NCBI GenBank assembly: GCA_003222245.1
Contig: QHVH01000003.1
Location: 239,830-303,829 of the forward strand
Direction: 5' to 3'
Length of the DNA: 64,000 nucleotides
DNA from: Blastocatellia bacterium AA13
Lineage (GTDB): Bacteria; Acidobacteriota; Blastocatellia; UBA7656
Part shown: piece by piece, positions 1 through 8,936 of the stretch
How positions within the stretch are numbered: the stretch's first letter is position 1
Layout: the number at the start of each line of letters is the position of its first letter
Translations under genes and position numbers: made by a program
The notes under the pieces: generated by a model
What the model was told of the DNA's origin: nothing
The model's input: the letters and a program-made list of their open reading frames with translations, nothing else
Database searches by the model: none

Positions 1-471
1 TCCGCACGCCTTGAATGGAGTCGTTTGATCTATCGTAAGCGTCTGGATAATTCCTGGCGCCACGATCACATAGATCACCGCTTTGCCTGTGCCCGTTCCG
101 GTAAGCAGCCCCGCGTTTATTCGTCGATCAGGTTTTGCGTCCGTAAGCGTCTCTACGCCGTTGACGGTGTTCACGACGCCCGTGCCTGTTAAAGTGAATC
201 CGGTGCTGCATCGTTTGTAGGTATAGGTTCCCGCCGGACAGGTGTAACTCAAGTGATCGCCGGTCCTCTCATCCGTAAGACAAACGGTCGCGAGAGGGCA
301 TGACGCAACAGGGGCCACCGCGGCTTCGGCAGCAGTCGCACCTGGTAATGCTGAGCGCCGGATACCTGTTGCAGCGGGCAATAGGAGCAGCGCAAGCGCC
401 GCGAGCCCGAGCGCCAGTCTTGCAGCGACACTTCTCGATATGGGAGGCGAGGTAACTCTTCCTTTGTTCAT
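1..471 (-). CDS. Secreted protein of unknown function, C-terminus beyond window edge
   Basis: The frame is open from an ATG at 471 to the left edge, 157 codons, so the C-terminus is missing. A good ribosome binding site (AAGGAG, about 476-482) sits just upstream. The N-terminus has basic residues followed by an Ala/Leu-rich hydrophobic stretch at about residues 17-35, read as a signal peptide. The mature part begins with several Cys (ASCPLATVC, YTCPAGTY, YKRCS), then becomes Thr/Gly/Val-rich, suggesting an exported beta-rich protein with disulfides. I do not recognise a family. Confidence 0.7.
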   Translation of the reverse strand, partial: MNKGRVTSPPISRSVAARLALGLAALALLLLPAATGIRRSALPGATAAEAAVAPVASCPLATVCLTDERTGDHLSYTCPAGTYTYKRCSTGFTLTGTGVVNTVNGVETLTDAKPDRRINAGLLTGTGTGKAVIYVIVAPGIIQTLTIDQTTPFKACG

Positions 472-1006
472 TTTCTTCTCCTTGAGCGACAGAGTTCTTC
501 TACTGAGTACCAGCGGGCCGCCAAGCCGCGAGCAGAAGTGACACCTCCGCACGCCCTGGAGTAGGGCGGCTATCCAACTTTGCGGAAATGAATCGGAAAC
601 CTGACCGAAGAGCGTGGTCAAGCTGATCCGCCGGCCAAAGCAAACCCGTGATGGCACCGATGCTATAGCAGAAGCACGGAGGGGTCAAGATGAAACCATG
701 ATGCAGAGAAATTAGAAGGACAACCACTCCCTGTATAGGCCGTCTGGAACGGTTCAACGCGATCCGACAAAACCAGCGATATTCCGGCTGAGCCCCCGAC
801 AAAAAAACGCCTCCCTCGATCTGTAAGAAAGAGTTGCTTCTTTGTAATGTATATCTCATAATGGTCGCCGACTCTTTAGGATCAAAAGAACGGAGAAGGC
901 CGGCCGCCACCGGTCTCCCGAGCCGGCAGGGCAGTTTGAGGTCACCTCATCGGTTTGTCTCCATAACAATAAGCAGGAGCAACTTGCTCCCTCAAAGGAG
1001 GTAAGG
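472..1006. other. Intergenic region with possible promoter and leader
   Basis: No convincing gene lies in these 535 bases. A plus-strand promoter-like pair, TTGCTT (834-839) and CATAAT (857-862) with 17 bases between, could drive the gene at 1007 with a leader of about 135 nt. The leader ends with a 15-bp palindrome at 976-990 just before the ribosome binding site. The promoter match is moderate and is inference only. Confidence 0.3.
976..990. promoter_or_regulatory. Palindrome just upstream of a ribosome binding site
   Basis: GGAGCAA-C-TTGCTCC is a perfect inverted repeat with 7-base arms. It ends 4 bases before the AAAGGAGG ribosome binding site (994-1001) of the secreted protein starting at 1007. 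It could be an operator or an mRNA hairpin affecting translation. No function can be assigned from sequence alone. Confidence 0.4.
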
Positions 1007-2158
1007 ATGAAAAGCTATAGGTTAAGAATAGTGTTGCTGTTGGCCACCGTAGCCGTGTTCCTCGCGGCCGCTGTAGGCCGAAACTTTCACGCGTCGCCAT
1101 CCGCCAGCGCTCAAAGCACGGATCAGTTAGGCACGAGCTCGGCTCGTGCTGCTGATCAGGACATTACCCTCGATAAGAATGAATCGGTCGATAAGGATTC
1201 CATTGAGAAGAATCCGACTGCTCCGGATGACACAGCGGACTCGACCGCAACCACGACATCGGCAAATTCGACCGCGGCGACCACAACTACCACAACCAAA
1301 GTCTATCAAATACCGGTTCCTCTGCCGGGCGGCCTGGATTATGCGGCTAACGGCGTGGGGACCAGAAATGCGGGCTTCGGAACGATCAGGCTCAGGGGAA
1401 TCCCGCCAGGCGCGGTCGCGGTGAGGGCGACTCTTTACTGGGGCGAGATTCGCGCGGGCTTGGCGGTTCCGTTAACCGAAACCGTCTCATTCAAGGGCGT
1501 GGCGGTGACTGGAAACTTGCTGGGAACTTGTCCGGCGCCTTGCTGGCCGGGTAATTTTTTTGCAGCCTACGGTGCGAGCGTAATAGCCCTGCTCAATCCC
1601 GGGCTCAACTCTGATTACCTCGTAGCGAAACTCCCGTCGTCGCTCACCGATGGACGCGACCCATGGCTTACGGCCCCGGTGCCTGCGCCAAACCCCTTGT
1701 CTGAAGGCGCGAGCCTTGTCGTCATCTATGCGCACCCAAGCGTACCAGTGGCCGCCCGAGTCATAACACATCCGGTGGTCCAACTGACGTTCGGTACGTT
1801 GACAGTAAGTCACGCGCTGGGTGTTCCGCTTCCGGCCTATGGAACTATGAAACACACGCGTCTCGGCGCCGACGGACAGGTTGGGAGCAGCACATTCCCG
1901 ATCAACTTCGCTACTGACGAGCGAACGTTCATCGGTCCAAACGCTCTTGCCTTGACCCAGATCAAGGGGCCGGGCTCGCCTTTCAACGTTAATACGGATT
2001 GGGATGGCAACGACGGACTGCCGCTCAATCAACTCTGGGATACGCAAACAAGCAGCTCGGGCGCGATCATTCCGGCCGGCTCGGTTGCTTACACGGTCAG
2101 GTATGTTTCGCACGGCGACTGTATCGTGCCGGTAATCCACGTTCTCGGCGTGAAGTAG
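1007..2158 (+). CDS. Secreted protein with Thr-rich linker and C-terminal beta-sandwich-like domain
   Basis: 383 residues, with ATG preceded by AAAGGAGG at a 5-base spacing. Residues 1-36 form a signal peptide (LLLATVAVFLAAAVG core). Residues 40-105 are an Asp/Ser/Thr-rich low-complexity linker with runs of Thr. The rest is Gly/Pro/Val-rich with phrases such as RATLYWGE and GASLVVIYAHP, which resemble DUF3344-like extracellular beta domains; that match is from memory and tentative. Paired Cys occur in TCPAPCWPG. A strong terminator follows at once, so the gene is probably a single transcription unit. Function unknown. Confidence 0.8.
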   Translation: MKSYRLRIVLLLATVAVFLAAAVGRNFHASPSASAQSTDQLGTSSARAADQDITLDKNESVDKDSIEKNPTAPDDTADSTATTTSANSTAATTTTTTKVYQIPVPLPGGLDYAANGVGTRNAGFGTIRLRGIPPGAVAVRATLYWGEIRAGLAVPLTETVSFKGVAVTGNLLGTCPAPCWPGNFFAAYGASVIALLNPGLNSDYLVAKLPSSLTDGRDPWLTAPVPAPNPLSEGASLVVIYAHPSVPVAARVITHPVVQLTFGTLTVSHALGVPLPAYGTMKHTRLGADGQVGSSTFPINFATDERTFIGPNALALTQIKGPGSPFNVNTDWDGNDGLPLNQLWDTQTSSSGAIIPAGSVAYTVRYVSHGDCIVPVIHVLGVK

Positions 2159-2173
2159 ACGCCGGATGATTAC

Positions 2174-2208
2174 GGGCGGCGAGTTGATTCGACTCGCCGC
2201 CCTTTTTT
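2174..2208 (+). terminator. Rho-independent terminator
   Basis: A perfect 11-bp GC-rich stem (2174-2184 with 2192-2202) and 7-base loop is followed directly by six T (2203-2208). It lies 15 bases after the stop of the secreted protein gene and separates it from the convergent diguanylate cyclase. Confidence 0.93.
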
Positions 2209-2230
2209 GTTGCCGCTCGTGGATGCTTAC

Positions 2231-3298
2231 TCACGATCTTTGTTCAGTCCGCACCGCCATAGTCCTCGCCCGCGGAGAATCCAGAGTTATCGGGGACTCG
2301 GTTGATAGCACGCGATTGCGGCCGCCTTCCTTGGCCATATACAGAGCCTCGTCCACCCGTTTGATCCATTCATCGTAAGACTGGCCCGGCTGATGTTCGC
2401 TAACACCGATGCTGACAAACACCGGAGTGCGAATCGAAAAGCGGGACTCGGCTACTGTAGCTCGAAGCTGCTCGGCCACATTCAATGCATCCGCGGCTTT
2501 CGTATCGGGCAGCAGTAGCAGGAATTCCTCGCCTCCCAATCGAAACAACAAGTCCAATCTGCGCAGCCGCGTTCGGATGAGATCAACAAACTCCTTCAAT
2601 ACAGTGTCGCCGGCCTCGCGCCCGAAGCTCTCATTGATCCGCTTGAAATGATCGACGTCCATCATGAGGATCGTAGCCGGGAGTGCGGTACGACGGGTCC
2701 TCTCGATGGCGTCTTCAAGGCACTCTTGCATGTAGCGGCGATTATAAGCTCCGGTGAGTGGATCAGTGATGGCTTGATTGAGCAGCCTGCTCTGTAGGTC
2801 GCCGATGACGGTGTGGACAATATTGATGCCGACGATGGTAAGGGTGAGCGTAACCGAAAATCCTATTGCGATGCCGCTGTCAACTTTCGCATAGACAGCA
2901 AGGGCGGTGAATATCACCAGAACCGCGCCGCAAAGGTTTGCGATTCGACGCGAGAACACAAAGAAAGAGAAGAACGCCGCTGGGTAGCACCATACAGCAC
3001 CGTAGATTCCCTGCGTCTGCACGGAAATGACGATCCCCGCCGCTATCGGAATAAACAGAAGCGCGAAAGGGATAGGCAGATTTTTCTTGCGATAGACCGC
3101 GGCGGCGTCTATCGCGAGTATGAGCGTGACGATCAAGATCGCGAGGCCCAGTGTGACGCGTCCTCTAACGAATTCGCTAATAGAAAATGGCAGGAGACAG
3201 ATCACTGCGGCGATGGCGGCCGAATAGATTATGCGTTTGCGATGAACCTGCAATGGATCCTGCTGACTCCGCGCGGCGAGAAGCGCATCTTTAGTCAT
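2231..3298 (-). CDS. Membrane-bound diguanylate cyclase (GGDEF)
   Basis: 355 residues. The N-terminal half has about six hydrophobic membrane segments (residues 24-165), followed by a GGDEF domain that makes cyclic di-GMP from two GTP. The active-site signature is GGEEF at about residues 255-259, an accepted active variant. An intact I-site RxxD (RRLD) sits five residues before it, implying product feedback inhibition. Other conserved blocks are DPLTGAYNRRY and MDVDHFKRIN. A TTG eight codons upstream (3322) keeps the frame open, but neither start has a strong ribosome binding site; ATG at 3298 is preferred. No sensory domain is recognisable apart from the membrane part. Confidence 0.93.
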   Translation of the reverse strand: MTKDALLAARSQQDPLQVHRKRIIYSAAIAAVICLLPFSISEFVRGRVTLGLAILIVTLILAIDAAAVYRKKNLPIPFALLFIPIAAGIVISVQTQGIYGAVWCYPAAFFSFFVFSRRIANLCGAVLVIFTALAVYAKVDSGIAIGFSVTLTLTIVGINIVHTVIGDLQSRLLNQAITDPLTGAYNRRYMQECLEDAIERTRRTALPATILMMDVDHFKRINESFGREAGDTVLKEFVDLIRTRLRRLDLLFRLGGEEFLLLLPDTKAADALNVAEQLRATVAESRFSIRTPVFVSIGVSEHQPGQSYDEWIKRVDEALYMAKEGGRNRVLSTESPITLDSPRARTMAVRTEQRS

Positions 3299-3718
3299 TC
3301 TACACTCAAAATCTTCAATCAAAATGAGGTTGGTGAAAATCGACCGGGGCTTTCAAAAACATCCTCTACGGATTGTTCGATTCGGGAGAATACCATTTTA
3401 ACAACTCTTCGTTAAGAGTCTTGTAACACGAGTCGAACAGCATGAATCGGCAGACACAATAAGACTGCGCGTGAACCATCGTTCCTATCGATGAGAAGCG
3501 CTTCCCCCTATCTCGTCCGTGCGATGGCACGGTATTCGCCTCTCGTGCGCCCGCAACCGCTCAATAGTCGCGCATGTACGCGGCTCTATCTTCGCCAGGA
3601 AAGACGTCAACGCGGTTGTCTCCCTTTTAGCGGACCGGTGTGGGCGGTTCAATCAGGTCGAAGAACCCGATTGCACTACATCCGTCCTGTACTACACCAA
3701 GACAAATGGAGGGTATAT
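3299..3718. other. Intergenic region, nothing recognised
   Basis: This divergent region between the diguanylate cyclase and the TIGR03118 gene must hold the promoters of both. The frame of the downstream gene is open back to 3491, but that extension is basic and unlike a protein, so I treat it as non-coding. No clear promoter or RNA seen. Confidence 0.4.
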
Positions 3719-4852
3719 ATGCAGTCAAGATCCAAACGCGCTTTCGTGCTTGTCCCGGCAGCAATGGTCGTGAGCGCGCTCTGTTTCGTTTCGATAATGC
3801 CAGCGGCTGGAATGCAGAACTCCACCGGCTATATACAGCATAATCTAGTTTCGAACTTGCCTAATACGGCCATAACGACGGACCCAAACCTTAAAAATCC
3901 ATGGGGCATCGCGTTTAGTCCAACCGGCCCCTTTTGGATTTCGGACAATGGGACCGGGGTCTCCACTGTCTACAATGGCCAGGCGCACCAGGTCCCGAGC
4001 AGTCAGTCTCCGCTCGTTGTGACGATACCGCCTCCCAGCGGCTCAACCGATCCGGCAGCTCCGACGGGTATAGTATTCAATGGCTCTCAGGATTTCCTGG
4101 TCTCAATGCCCGGAGGTAAACCTGCTCCCGCGGTATTCATCTTTGCGACCGAGGACGGAACAATATCGGGCTGGAATCCCTCAGTCAGCCCGACCACCGC
4201 TATTCTCGCATCCGATCAATCGAGCCTGGGCGCCGTGTACAAAGGGCTCGCCATTACAAATGGCGGTTCCGGCAGCCGATTGTTCGCAACGGATTTCCAC
4301 AACAACGCCGTTCGAGTCTTTGACGGACAGTTCAATCAGGTCGGCTCGTTTACGGACTCAGCGCTGCCGCCGGGCTTCGCTCCTTTTGGAATCGTGAATA
4401 TCCAGGGTCTCTTGTATGTAAGCTTCGCTTTGCAGAAGCCTCCCGATAACGAGGACGATCAAAAAGGTCCAGGGAATGGATTTGTCGACGTATTCAGCAC
4501 CGCGGGCCAATTGATGCGCCGCCTCGTCTCCGGCGGTGAATTGAATTCGCCCTGGGGTATGGCCTTCGCCGCAAATTTCGGCGAGTTCAGCAACGCGCTG
4601 CTCGTCGGGAATTTCGGCGATGGCGAGATAAACGCTTATGACATAAGCACCGGCGCTTTCATGGGCAAACTGACGAACCAAATCGGCCAGCCGATAATGA
4701 TCGATGGGTTGTGGGGATTGATTTTCGGCAATGGCGGACAAGGTGGAAACTCTGCCGTGCTGTACTTCACCGCGGGACCTAATGATGAAAATGACGGGCT
4801 CTTTGGAGACCTTCAACCGGCCCAGTCAAACGGAGGAATAATCAACCCATAG
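3719..4852 (+). CDS. TIGR03118 family secreted beta-propeller-like protein
   Basis: 377 residues from ATG 3719, chosen because GGAGGG (3708-3713) lies 5 bases upstream and a signal peptide follows immediately (SKRAFVLVPAAMVVSALCF). The mature part has the marks of the TIGR03118 family: IQHNLVSNLP, DPNLKNPWGIAF, FWISDNGTG, IFATEDGTISGWNP, YKGLAI, FAPFGI, PGNGFVDVF, LNSPWGMA, NALLVGNFGDG, IDGLWGLIFGNGG and YFTAGPNDENDGLFG. The repeats suggest a propeller fold. The family's function is unknown; export is inferred from the signal peptide. Confidence 0.9.
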   Translation: MQSRSKRAFVLVPAAMVVSALCFVSIMPAAGMQNSTGYIQHNLVSNLPNTAITTDPNLKNPWGIAFSPTGPFWISDNGTGVSTVYNGQAHQVPSSQSPLVVTIPPPSGSTDPAAPTGIVFNGSQDFLVSMPGGKPAPAVFIFATEDGTISGWNPSVSPTTAILASDQSSLGAVYKGLAITNGGSGSRLFATDFHNNAVRVFDGQFNQVGSFTDSALPPGFAPFGIVNIQGLLYVSFALQKPPDNEDDQKGPGNGFVDVFSTAGQLMRRLVSGGELNSPWGMAFAANFGEFSNALLVGNFGDGEINAYDISTGAFMGKLTNQIGQPIMIDGLWGLIFGNGGQGGNSAVLYFTAGPNDENDGLFGDLQPAQSNGGIINP

Positions 4853-4884
4853 TTAAGCTCTTAAGACGCGAACAGCCGAGTGTA

Positions 4885-4932
4885 ACTGAGGCCCATACAA
4901 TTGTAGATTACAACAATTGTATGGGCCTCAGT
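4885..4932. repeat. Perfect 20-bp inverted repeat with 8-base loop
   Basis: Arms 4885-4904 and 4913-4932 are exact reverse complements around an 8-base loop. It lies 33 bases after the TIGR03118 stop codon. No T-run follows on either strand, so it is not a standard terminator. It could act as a transcript end, an mRNA stabiliser or a relic of a small palindromic element. Confidence 0.6.
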
Positions 4933-5201
4933 CCGTCCGCCCCACGCACCGGGACCCATCCGTCTTTATGAAGCGCTTCCGCTAGAATTCTTGCACCATC
5001 GACATTCGCGCGATCACCTTTGATGAAGTCTCGAATTGGATCTCTCATGTTTTTTTTCGAAGTCCAGACCGCTTGCCGATGTAAATCGATCGTCATCGCC
5101 TGCAATCATACGTCTCGCGATTACTACGTTTGACACTGCCGACCGCTCTCGCTAGTATCGCGAGCTTGTTGTTCACTGCAAGAATCAGGGGTGCTCATTA
5201 G

Positions 5202-6056
5202 ATGACGATCTGGCAAGCTCTCGTACTAGGCATAATCCAGGGTCTCACCGAATTCATACCAATCAGCAGCACGGCCCATCTCACACTTGCCGGTCGTTGG
5301 ATGGGCCTGATTAGTCCGGAGCATCCGGAACAATGGACCGCTTTCATCGCTGTCATTCAGCTCGGCACGCTCTTGGCGGTGATCGCTTACTTTTTGACGG
5401 ACATCATAAAAATCATCAGCGGCTTTGTCAGCGGGAACTTGGCGCTCGTCGCAAAAAAGAGTACGCGGGACGACACCCGCATTGCCTCCAAGCTTGGCTG
5501 GTTGATCATTATAGGCTCGATCCCGGTCGGAGTCTTCGGACTGGCATTCAGGCATGTCATAGAGGGATCGCTTACCAAGAATCTATGGGTAATTGCCTCG
5601 AGCATGGCAGGCGTCGCTCTGCTTCTTACGCTCGCTGAGATTGTTGCGTCGAGAAAGCGGGAAATGGATCAACTGAAAGTATCAGACGCCTTGGTCGTAG
5701 GCTTCTCTCAGGTTCTGGCTTTAATACCGGGCTCGTCCAGGTCAGGCTCGACGATAACGGGTGGGCTCTTCTCGGGGCTCACTCGCGAAGCGGCCGCTCG
5801 GTTTTCTTTCCTTCTCTCGATTCCCGCCGTCGCCGCGAGCGGCCTGCTGGAGCTTCCAAAAGCGCTCAAGTCCGTTAGCGCGCCCGTGCCGGAGCTGATC
5901 GTGGCAACGCTCGCTTCAGCCATAGTCGGATATTTCAGCATCGCGTTTCTATTGCGATATCTTCAGCGGCACACAACCTTCGTGTTCGTCGGCTACAGGA
6001 TCGTGCTTGGGGGAGTTTTGTTCTATCTTCTCGCCGCTCAAAGGCTCGCGCGCTGA
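5202..6056 (+). CDS. uppP: Undecaprenyl-diphosphatase UppP (BacA)
   Basis: 284 residues, the usual family length. This integral membrane enzyme dephosphorylates undecaprenyl pyrophosphate, recycling the lipid carrier of peptidoglycan synthesis and giving bacitracin resistance. Both family signatures are present: GLTEFIPISSTAHL near residue 15 (catalytic Glu region) and PGSSRSGST at about residue 175 with the Ser/Arg motif. Eight or so hydrophobic segments span the sequence. It stands alone, convergent with the S24/S26-like gene downstream. Confidence 0.97.
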   Translation: MTIWQALVLGIIQGLTEFIPISSTAHLTLAGRWMGLISPEHPEQWTAFIAVIQLGTLLAVIAYFLTDIIKIISGFVSGNLALVAKKSTRDDTRIASKLGWLIIIGSIPVGVFGLAFRHVIEGSLTKNLWVIASSMAGVALLLTLAEIVASRKREMDQLKVSDALVVGFSQVLALIPGSSRSGSTITGGLFSGLTREAAARFSFLLSIPAVAASGLLELPKALKSVSAPVPELIVATLASAIVGYFSIAFLLRYLQRHTTFVFVGYRIVLGGVLFYLLAAQRLAR

Positions 6057-6096
6057 TCGGACTGTGCTCACGCCGGATCACGCGATCTTAAGCAAG

Positions 6097-6555
6097 TCAC
6101 CAAAACTTCAAGCGTTTGAGCCAGGCTTGCAGTCTGTTTCGCGGGCTGGATGGACCGGTCATTTTCAAAGACTCGCCCGCCCGTCGGACGCGCTTAACCT
6201 TTCCCAATATCCGATGAAGCGGAACCGGTATATCCATCTGCACGGCCGCATCCGCGCGCGTGACCACCCTTCGTTCGGCGGAAGATTTCTCGACGCGGAC
6301 AACGCGATGAATGACAGCGGTGTCCCGAATGCTGTGGTATAGGATTATGTCGCCGGTTTGAATAGTTTCGTCGTTGATAGGTTCAACGGTGACCATGTCC
6401 CCATCTTGAATGGAGGGCCTCATGGTGCCGCCGGTCAATCTGATTTCAAGTGGGATGTTATTGGCTAGCAGTTGACGAGCCTGTTCCAGGAACCCTGGCG
6501 CATCAAGGTTGACTTCGTTTCCTCGCTCCGCCCTTATTCCGTCATAGGCGCGCAT
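6097..6555 (-). CDS. S24/S26 peptidase-like protein with Thr at the nucleophile position
   Basis: 152 residues; ATG 6555 has GGAG eight bases upstream. The LexA/signal-peptidase fold is recognisable: GGTMRPSIQDGDMVTVEP matches the GxSMxPxxxxGDxVxV block, GDIILYH follows, and AVIHRVVRVE matches the HRV block of SipW/ER-type signal peptidases. The nucleophile Ser is replaced by Thr (codon ACC). There is no membrane segment, unlike true signal peptidases. It may be a soluble member with altered or lost activity. Function unknown. Confidence 0.75.
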   Translation of the reverse strand: MRAYDGIRAERGNEVNLDAPGFLEQARQLLANNIPLEIRLTGGTMRPSIQDGDMVTVEPINDETIQTGDIILYHSIRDTAVIHRVVRVEKSSAERRVVTRADAAVQMDIPVPLHRILGKVKRVRRAGESLKMTGPSSPRNRLQAWLKRLKFW

Positions 6556-6921
6556 CGCCGTACTCCAAGACTCTGCCTAATCCATATTCATTATCAGTTC
6601 CATGCGTGCCGGGGATCAACAGCCGCGTGGAAATTCTACAACAACGCGCCTGACGCGAAAAGCCTCCGAGCCTATGACAAGCCGAAGCGCGGTTTTCAAT
6701 TCTCTCCGCGCCTGATCTGAACCCCAGCGATGTCGGGGGCTTTAGAGCTTTAGAGAAAGCAGTCCAACTGAGAGCTGCCCGGCAAAAAGCTGAGATTACT
6801 TTTCACGCGCCGGCTGCGCCCGGCCTTGGCTCTCGTCCGCCCGTCATTTTCTTGGTGACGAACATAAGGCCTTGCCGAAGATTTTCATCGCTTTTGCTCC
6901 TTGAGAGGTTTTGCCGACAGA
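6556..6921. other. Intergenic region, nothing recognised
   Basis: 366 bases between two minus-strand genes. Short open frames here lack a ribosome binding site and family likeness. I see no clear hairpin with T-run or other element. Confidence 0.4.
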
Positions 6922-8910
6922 TCATCTCAGCACGGCCGCCGCTTCTTCAAGGCTTGCCGTCACCTTGCAATGAGGCAAGCTCTGAAGAAAGTACCTGCCG
7001 TAGGCTTTGGTACGCAGCCGAGGGTCCAGAATCGAGAGGATTCCTCGATCGGATGTCGATCTGATCAATCTGCCAAGGCCCTGCTTCAGGCTGATCACTG
7101 CTTCCGGAACAGAGTATTCATAGAATGAGTTTCCGCCCTGATCATCTATATATTTCTGACGAGCCGCCGTTACCGGATCGGAGGGAACGGCGAACGGAAG
7201 CTTCACGATGACTACACAGGAAAGCGCTTCACCTTGCACATCAACACCCTGCCAGAAGGACGAGGTCGCGAATAAGACGGCCCCTTTGGTAGTTCGAAAC
7301 CGATCCAGGAGCCCGGTCTTTGAAGCCTGTCCCTGCATGAACAGTGGGAAATCGATCAGGTTTCGCGCTCGCTCATAGGTCTCGGTCATAGAGCTATTGC
7401 TGGTGAATAGTATGAATGCACGGCCGCTGGTAGCTTTGACAATACGGACTATTTCCTCCACTGATCGTTCAAGGAACTCGGAGCTTCGCGGATCGGGCAT
7501 ACGCTCGGGAAGGTACAAAACCGCCTGGCTCTTGAAATCGAAATGAGAGTCGATCAGAAAATCACGCGAGTGCTCGATGCCCAGCCGCGATTTCAAAAAT
7601 CCGAAGCTCCTTCCCGCGGTCATCGTGGCCGAGGTCAGGACGGCGCTCTTCACTTCCGCGAATAGCTTTTCGCTCAGGATTCCCGATACGTCGATCGGAG
7701 TGGCGTGAAGAAAAACGCCGCGGCCTCTCTGCTCGCACCAGCGGACAAAAGTAGGATCTTCGTCCATCACCACGAATTCCAATTCGAACTTCAATTCTTC
7801 GGTTCGCCTGATGATGTTCTCGAGCTCGATCGGTCCATCCGTGATCGTATTGGCCGCGGATAAAACCCTATCGAGCGCCTTGAGCAACGATAGGAAGGTC
7901 TCGCCTTTTGCGGTAAGGGCGAGCTTTCCATCGCTGCCCGCGCTGGCGAACATAGCTCGGCTAATAGGATATCTGCCGTCCGAGCCGGAACCCCTGTTGC
8001 GCTGCCCAAACGACCGGCCGCTGTTTGCGTTCTGATCAGATCCGCTCCCTCTGAATCCCAGAAAGAATGTGTCGGATCGTTGCGAAAGCCGCGCCAGCGC
8101 CTTTGTCAGCTCAGCCGCCTTCTCGACTTCGTTGATGGTGATCTTCTGCGTATCTTGTATCAGGTCTACGAACCTGAAGTTTGAAACGCTGCAGCCGAAG
8201 TAGCTCGCTGCAACGTCCTCGAGTTCGTGGGCTTCATCGAAGATCACCGTATCGTAGTCGGGAAGCACGGCTCCATACTCGCCGCCGCGGAGCGCGAGAT
8301 CGGCAAAGAACAGGTGATGATTGACGATAACGACGTCGGACTCGAAGGCCTTGCGCCGCATTTGAGTTATGAAGCATGCATCGTACTCCGGGCACTTTTG
8401 ACCGAGACATATTTCGGCGCGGGCGTCGATTTGAGGCCAGAACGATAGGTCTTCCGGCAGATTTGTCAGTTCGGCTCGGTCGCCAGTTTCGGTCTCGGCC
8501 GCCCACTTGCGAATCTCCTCGAAATGATCCACTTCCTCGAGGCCGCGCAGCACAGGCATTACTTCAGCCTTTTTCAACCTGTTAAGGCAGACGTAGTTCG
8601 AACGCCCTTTCATACATATCGCGGTGAACTCTCGCGGAATTATGCGTTGTAGAAAGGGGATGTCCTTTTTGTGTAGTTGTTCCTGGAGCGCCTTTGTTGC
8701 CGTCGAGACAATTACGCGGCGGCCCGCGGCGAGCGCTGGTATGAGGTAGGCGAGCGTCTTACCTGTGCCGGTTCCCGCCTCGATCAGGGTCAATCCACCC
8801 TTCTCGATTGTTTGATGTACCGCCGCCGCCATCTCGATCTGGCCTGGGCGGTATTCATAGTTAGGATGATGCCTTGCGATCAGGCCGTCTGGACCAAAAA
8901 CATCTTCCAT
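6922..8910 (-). CDS. DinG/YoaA-type ATP-dependent DNA helicase (XPD-like, Fe-S)
   Basis: 662 residues from ATG 8910, whose opening (MEDVFGPDGLIARHHPNYEYRPGQ region, residues 1-24) matches family starts; an upstream in-frame start at 8997 would overlap glyA by 61 bases. Superfamily 2 motifs: EAGTGTGKT at 44-52 (Walker A), DEAH at 225-228, SATMTAG, and QGLGRLIRS near the C-terminus (motif VI). Four Cys at about 108, 168, 173 and 179 are placed as in XPD/YoaA, indicating a 4Fe-4S cluster. It likely unwinds damaged or R-loop DNA. It starts 26 bases after glyA, so the two are probably co-transcribed. Confidence 0.93.
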   Translation of the reverse strand: MEDVFGPDGLIARHHPNYEYRPGQIEMAAAVHQTIEKGGLTLIEAGTGTGKTLAYLIPALAAGRRVIVSTATKALQEQLHKKDIPFLQRIIPREFTAICMKGRSNYVCLNRLKKAEVMPVLRGLEEVDHFEEIRKWAAETETGDRAELTNLPEDLSFWPQIDARAEICLGQKCPEYDACFITQMRRKAFESDVVIVNHHLFFADLALRGGEYGAVLPDYDTVIFDEAHELEDVAASYFGCSVSNFRFVDLIQDTQKITINEVEKAAELTKALARLSQRSDTFFLGFRGSGSDQNANSGRSFGQRNRGSGSDGRYPISRAMFASAGSDGKLALTAKGETFLSLLKALDRVLSAANTITDGPIELENIIRRTEELKFELEFVVMDEDPTFVRWCEQRGRGVFLHATPIDVSGILSEKLFAEVKSAVLTSATMTAGRSFGFLKSRLGIEHSRDFLIDSHFDFKSQAVLYLPERMPDPRSSEFLERSVEEIVRIVKATSGRAFILFTSNSSMTETYERARNLIDFPLFMQGQASKTGLLDRFRTTKGAVLFATSSFWQGVDVQGEALSCVVIVKLPFAVPSDPVTAARQKYIDDQGGNSFYEYSVPEAVISLKQGLGRLIRSTSDRGILSILDPRLRTKAYGRYFLQSLPHCKVTASLEEAAAVLR

Positions 8911-8936
8911 CGATTTGGCCGGCGACAAATGAGGTG

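Noticed and set aside
500..910. 136-codon minus-strand open frame starting with GTG
   Set aside because: No ribosome binding site, unusual amino acid composition (Arg, Trp and Cys scattered) and no family likeness; it overlaps the probable promoter and leader of the gene at 1007.
4908..5105. 65-codon minus-strand open frame next to the 20-bp inverted repeat
   Set aside because: Its last codons lie inside the inverted repeat, there is no ribosome binding site and no family likeness. A small protein cannot be excluded but is not supported.
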